Below are positions 61,721-64,000 of a stretch of DNA of 64,000 bases, one piece after another. Under the pieces are notes generated by a model, which saw only the letters and a list, made by a program, of their open reading frames with translations, was not told the origin of the DNA and did no database searches. Position 1 is the stretch's first letter. Every line of letters begins with the position of its first letter. The DNA lies in contig NZ_JPSL02000040.1 in assembly GCF_000771745.2 (NCBI RefSeq), positions 62,001 to 126,000 of the forward strand. The letters run 5' to 3'. Source of the DNA: Thermus filiformis. GTDB taxonomy: Bacteria; Deinococcota; Deinococci; Deinococcales; Thermaceae. A program made the position numbers and the translations under genes.

Positions 61721-62969
61721 AGCCCGCCTCCTCCTCGTCCTCCTCCTGGCCCTTCTGGGCCTGGCCCTCACCCTGGGGGGGCTCAGCCTGAGCGAGGCCC
61801 GACGGGCGGTGCGGGAGGACCTGGAGGGGGCCCTCTTCGCCCGCCTCTCCCTCCTCAAGGAGGAGGGGGTGAGCCTGGAGGAGCTCTTCCGCCTGGCCCA
61901 GGGCTTCGGGGGCGGGGTGGGGTTTGTGGTCCGAGGGGAGGAGGTGGTCTACACCGACCTCGCCCCCCACACCCTCCCTCCGGAGCTTCCCAAGGCCCTG
62001 GCCCGGGGGGAGGCCTACCGGGGCCTCGAGGGGGGGTGGCTCCTGGTGGCCCTGCCCACGGAGGGAGGGGGGTTCGGCCTCATGGTGAGCCTGGAAGGGG
62101 TGCGCAACCTCCCAAGGCGGCTCCTCCTCCTCTACCTCACCTACGGGGGCCTCCTCCTCCTTCTGGTCTACCTGGTCTTTGCCTTCCTCCTCCTCCGGGC
62201 CCTCGCTCCCCTCTACCGCCTGGAGCGGGAGGTGGCCCGCCGCTCGCCCCTGGACCTCTCCCCCCTGCCCGTGCCCTCTTTGCCCGAGCTCAGGCCCATC
62301 GTCCAGGCCCTCAACCGCCTGTTCGCCGAGCTCGAGGAGGCCCTGAGCCTGGCCCAGCGCTTCGCCTACCACGCCTCCCACGAGCTCCGCACCCCCCTCG
62401 CGGCCCTCAAGGGGTACCTGGAGGTCCTGGAGCGCTTCCCAGAGCCTCGGGCCCTCCAGGGGGCCCTGCGGGAGGCCCGGCGCATGGAGGCCCTCCTCCA
62501 GGGGCTTCTGCAGCTGGCCCGCCTCGAGGGCCGCCCCCTGAGGCTGGAGCCGGTGGACCTGAGGGACCTCCTCCTGGGCCTGGGGCTTAAGGAGGTGGAG
62601 GGAGAGGGGAGGGTCCTGGCGGACCGGGAGGCCCTGGAGATGGCGGTGCGCAACCTTCTGGAGAACGCCCGCCTCCATGGAAAGGAGCCCGTCCGGGCCC
62701 GCATTGCCCCGGAGGGCGGGGGCGTCTGGGTCTGGGTGGAGGACCGGGGGCCGGGCTTCCCGCCGGAGCTTCTGGAACGGGCCTTTGAGCCCTTCGTCCA
62801 CGGGGGAAGGGGGCTGGGGCTGGGCCTGGCCCTGGTGGCCCTGGTGGCCCGGCGGCACGGGGGGAGGGTGCGGGCGGAGAACCTCCTCCCGGGGGCCCGG
62901 GTGGGCCTCTGGCTTCCTTCAGCTCCGCTTCAGCTTTCCCCCGATGCGCCCTTCAGGCCGAAGGGTTAG
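61710..62969 (+). CDS. Membrane sensor histidine kinase
   Basis: A 419-residue kinase. TM1 (about 6-26), an extracytoplasmic region (about 27-135), TM2 (about 138-163), then the DHp helix with H224 in YHASHELRTPLAALKGYLEV, N box VRNLLENARLHG, G1 VEDRGPGFPPELL and G2 GRGLGLGLALVALV. It is the partner of the response regulator it overlaps. The C-terminal tail after VGLWLP is short and not conserved-looking. Confidence 0.94.
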   Translation: MTLRARLLLVLLLALLGLALTLGGLSLSEARRAVREDLEGALFARLSLLKEEGVSLEELFRLAQGFGGGVGFVVRGEEVVYTDLAPHTLPPELPKALARGEAYRGLEGGWLLVALPTEGGGFGLMVSLEGVRNLPRRLLLLYLTYGGLLLLLVYLVFAFLLLRALAPLYRLEREVARRSPLDLSPLPVPSLPELRPIVQALNRLFAELEEALSLAQRFAYHASHELRTPLAALKGYLEVLERFPEPRALQGALREARRMEALLQGLLQLARLEGRPLRLEPVDLRDLLLGLGLKEVEGEGRVLADREALEMAVRNLLENARLHGKEPVRARIAPEGGGVWVWVEDRGPGFPPELLERAFEPFVHGGRGLGLGLALVALVARRHGGRVRAENLLPGARVGLWLPSAPLQLSPDAPFRPKG

Positions 62970-62992
62970 GGTGGACCCTGGAGGTGATCGGG

Positions 62993-63547
62993 ATGAAACG
63001 GTTCGGCGCGATTCTTCTTCTTCTTCTCGGCGGCCTGGTGATGGCCCAGGCCCAGACCCCTTACCGGGAGGCGGCGGTGGCCAGCGCGGCCCTGGCCCGG
63101 CTCCAGACGGTGGCGGCCCAAATGACCCAGGGGGACGCCAAGATCCTGGGCTGGGCCCAGGAGGTCAAGGCCCGGGCGGAGAAGAGCTATGAGGCCAGGG
63201 CCTACTTCCGGGCGGCCCGGGAGGCCCAGGCGGCCTTCCACCTCTTCCAGGCGGCCCGGGAGCCCCAGCCGGCCCCGCGCAAGGGCTACGCCCAGCCCTT
63301 CGGCCGGCCTGGCCTGGGGCACCGGTGGGACGGGTGGGTCCACGCCCGGGCCTTCGGCAGGGGCATGGCTGGCGGGGTAGACCCGGTGGACCGGGCGGAG
63401 AAGGAACTCGCCTACTACCGGGCGGGCGACCCCCTGGTCAAGGCCCTGGTGGACGAGGCCAAGGCCCGCAAGGACAAGGAGCCCCTTAGGGCGGTCCTCC
63501 TGGCCCGGGCGGCCCTGAACCTGATCAGCGCGGAGCGCGGCTTCTGA
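62993..63547 (+). CDS. Exported protein of unknown function at the end of the signalling operon
   Basis: A 184-residue protein with a signal peptide (MKRFGAILLLLLGGLVMAQAQ). The mature part is helical and rich in Ala, Arg and Glu (REAAVASAALARLQTVAAQM, YFRAAREAQAAFHLFQAARE). No family is recognised. ATG 62993 has a near-perfect SD (GGAGGTGAT). It starts 23 nt after the histidine kinase stop. It may be a target or sensor accessory of that pair. The TGA stop abuts a hairpin repeat. Confidence 0.7.
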   Translation: MKRFGAILLLLLGGLVMAQAQTPYREAAVASAALARLQTVAAQMTQGDAKILGWAQEVKARAEKSYEARAYFRAAREAQAAFHLFQAAREPQPAPRKGYAQPFGRPGLGHRWDGWVHARAFGRGMAGGVDPVDRAEKELAYYRAGDPLVKALVDEAKARKDKEPLRAVLLARAALNLISAERGF

Positions 63548-63552
63548 TACCA

Positions 63553-63580
63553 CCCCATCCTGGCTTGCGCCAGGATGGGG
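63553..63580. terminator. 3'-end hairpin repeat after the exported protein gene
   Basis: Arms CCCCATCCTGGC and complement around TTGC; TGA (63545-63547) runs straight into TACCACCCC, and GCCCCGGTAAAG follows. Same allele as one half of the double units. Confidence 0.85.
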
Positions 63581-63662
63581 GCCCCGGTAAAGCCTTTCGC
63601 AAGCCCTCCGACGGAGCCGCACATGCGAAGGAAACGGCAGAAAAGGGTATGAACCGGTAAAT

Positions 63663-64000
63663 ATGCGGTTCTGGGCGGTCCTCCTCCTCCTGGGCCTGGC
63701 CTTGGCCCAGGCGGGGGAGGAGGCCGCCTTCGTCCGGTGCCGGGAGGTGGTGGGCCTCCTCCGGCCCCTGGGGCTTTACGAGGTCCGGGGGCGGTCGGTC
63801 CTGGTCCTGGGCCTTCCGGAGACCCCCCTGGTCCAGCTGGTCCTAGCCCGGGACCGCCCCCTGCCCCTGGGCCATCCCGGGGAAGGGGTCTTCCCCGAGG
63901 CGCCTCCTCCTTGGCTGCGGGAGCTGGCCCTGGCCCGGCTGGTGGTCCGGGACCGGGGGGGGTACGCCTGCTTCCTGGTCCACCGGGGGGTGGTGGTGGG
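63663..64000 (+). CDS. Exported protein, N-terminal part cut by window edge
   Basis: 112 codons are visible. ATG 63663 opens a signal peptide (MRFWAVLLLLGLALAQA), then CREVVGLLRPLGLYEVRGRS, VLVLGLPETPLVQLVLA and RELALARLVVRDRGG. No stop before the edge; no family recognised. TATGAA at 63649-63654 lies 8 nt upstream. Two cysteines (in RCREV and YACFLV) could pair in an exported protein. Confidence 0.65.
   Translation, partial: MRFWAVLLLLGLALAQAGEEAAFVRCREVVGLLRPLGLYEVRGRSVLVLGLPETPLVQLVLARDRPLPLGHPGEGVFPEAPPPWLRELALARLVVRDRGGYACFLVHRGVVV

Overview
The window is a gene-dense, very GC-rich stretch of bacterial chromosome. It most resembles Thermus. The reasons are GC-saturated third codon positions, many GTG starts, genes packed with 0-30 nt gaps, an intein-containing adenosylcobalamin-type ribonucleotide reductase, paired deoxynucleoside kinases, and about two dozen -10 hexamers placed 6-9 nt before a start codon, which predicts leaderless mRNAs. 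No tRNA, rRNA, CRISPR array, insertion sequence or phage module was found. No gap without a gene exceeds about 220 nt.

Layout. 1-3226 (+): nitroreductase tail, OmpR-type regulator, gamma-glutamylcyclotransferase-like protein, glycogen synthase, TPR membrane protein. 3134-6188 (-): dprA-ispH-dus. 6213-8060 (+): era and a hexapeptide acyltransferase. 8102-15585 (-): murE, then a uvrC-argS-protease-kinase-kinase operon. 15604-17073 (+): a small unknown protein and an exported propeller protein beside a thioesterase fragment. 17146-25426 (-): an eight-gene run, aceB-glcD-glcE-glcF-glycerate kinase-MNT-HEPN-hemW, facing a divergent IclR regulator (25524). 26323-34003: a tandemly duplicated HspR-like repressor, M20 peptidase, comB, Crp/Fnr, an ABC ATPase-PNP-crotonase-HD operon, a thioesterase and a degenerate hydrolase. 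34137-38926 (-): trpF and intein-bearing nrdJ. 39147-44073: mtaB, HIT, bifunctional nuclease, two phosphoribosyltransferases and an SLH protein. 44161-50912: HAD, folate cyclo-ligase, cysteine-less FmdB, SPFH, two DUF192 proteins, tmk, Nif3 and an S9 peptidase. 51009-53189 (-): ybaB-recR-three Roadblock proteins-DUF3467. 53222-58330: hemB, MFS, thiI and a 573-residue unknown. 58351-64000 (+): PP2C, Ser/Thr kinase, response regulator, histidine kinase and exported proteins.

How the genes work together. GlcDEF oxidises glycolate to glyoxylate and AceB condenses it with acetyl-CoA to malate. The IclR gene and aceB share a 97-nt divergent promoter region with a 31-bp imperfect palindrome, the likely operator. 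The 58351-62969 operon joins Ser/Thr and two-component phospho-signalling. The recR operon carries three MglB-like Roadblock proteins without a GTPase gene beside them.

Two repeat families mark the non-coding DNA. One is a GC-rich hairpin, often with a GCAA loop, whose edge coincides with the stop codon of the preceding gene; its stems covary between copies. The other is a short element (core TTCCCGAAGGGAACACCG) found in intergenic DNA, in the intein, in the NrdJ linker and in a signal peptide. All functional calls come from reading sequence motifs; no search was run.
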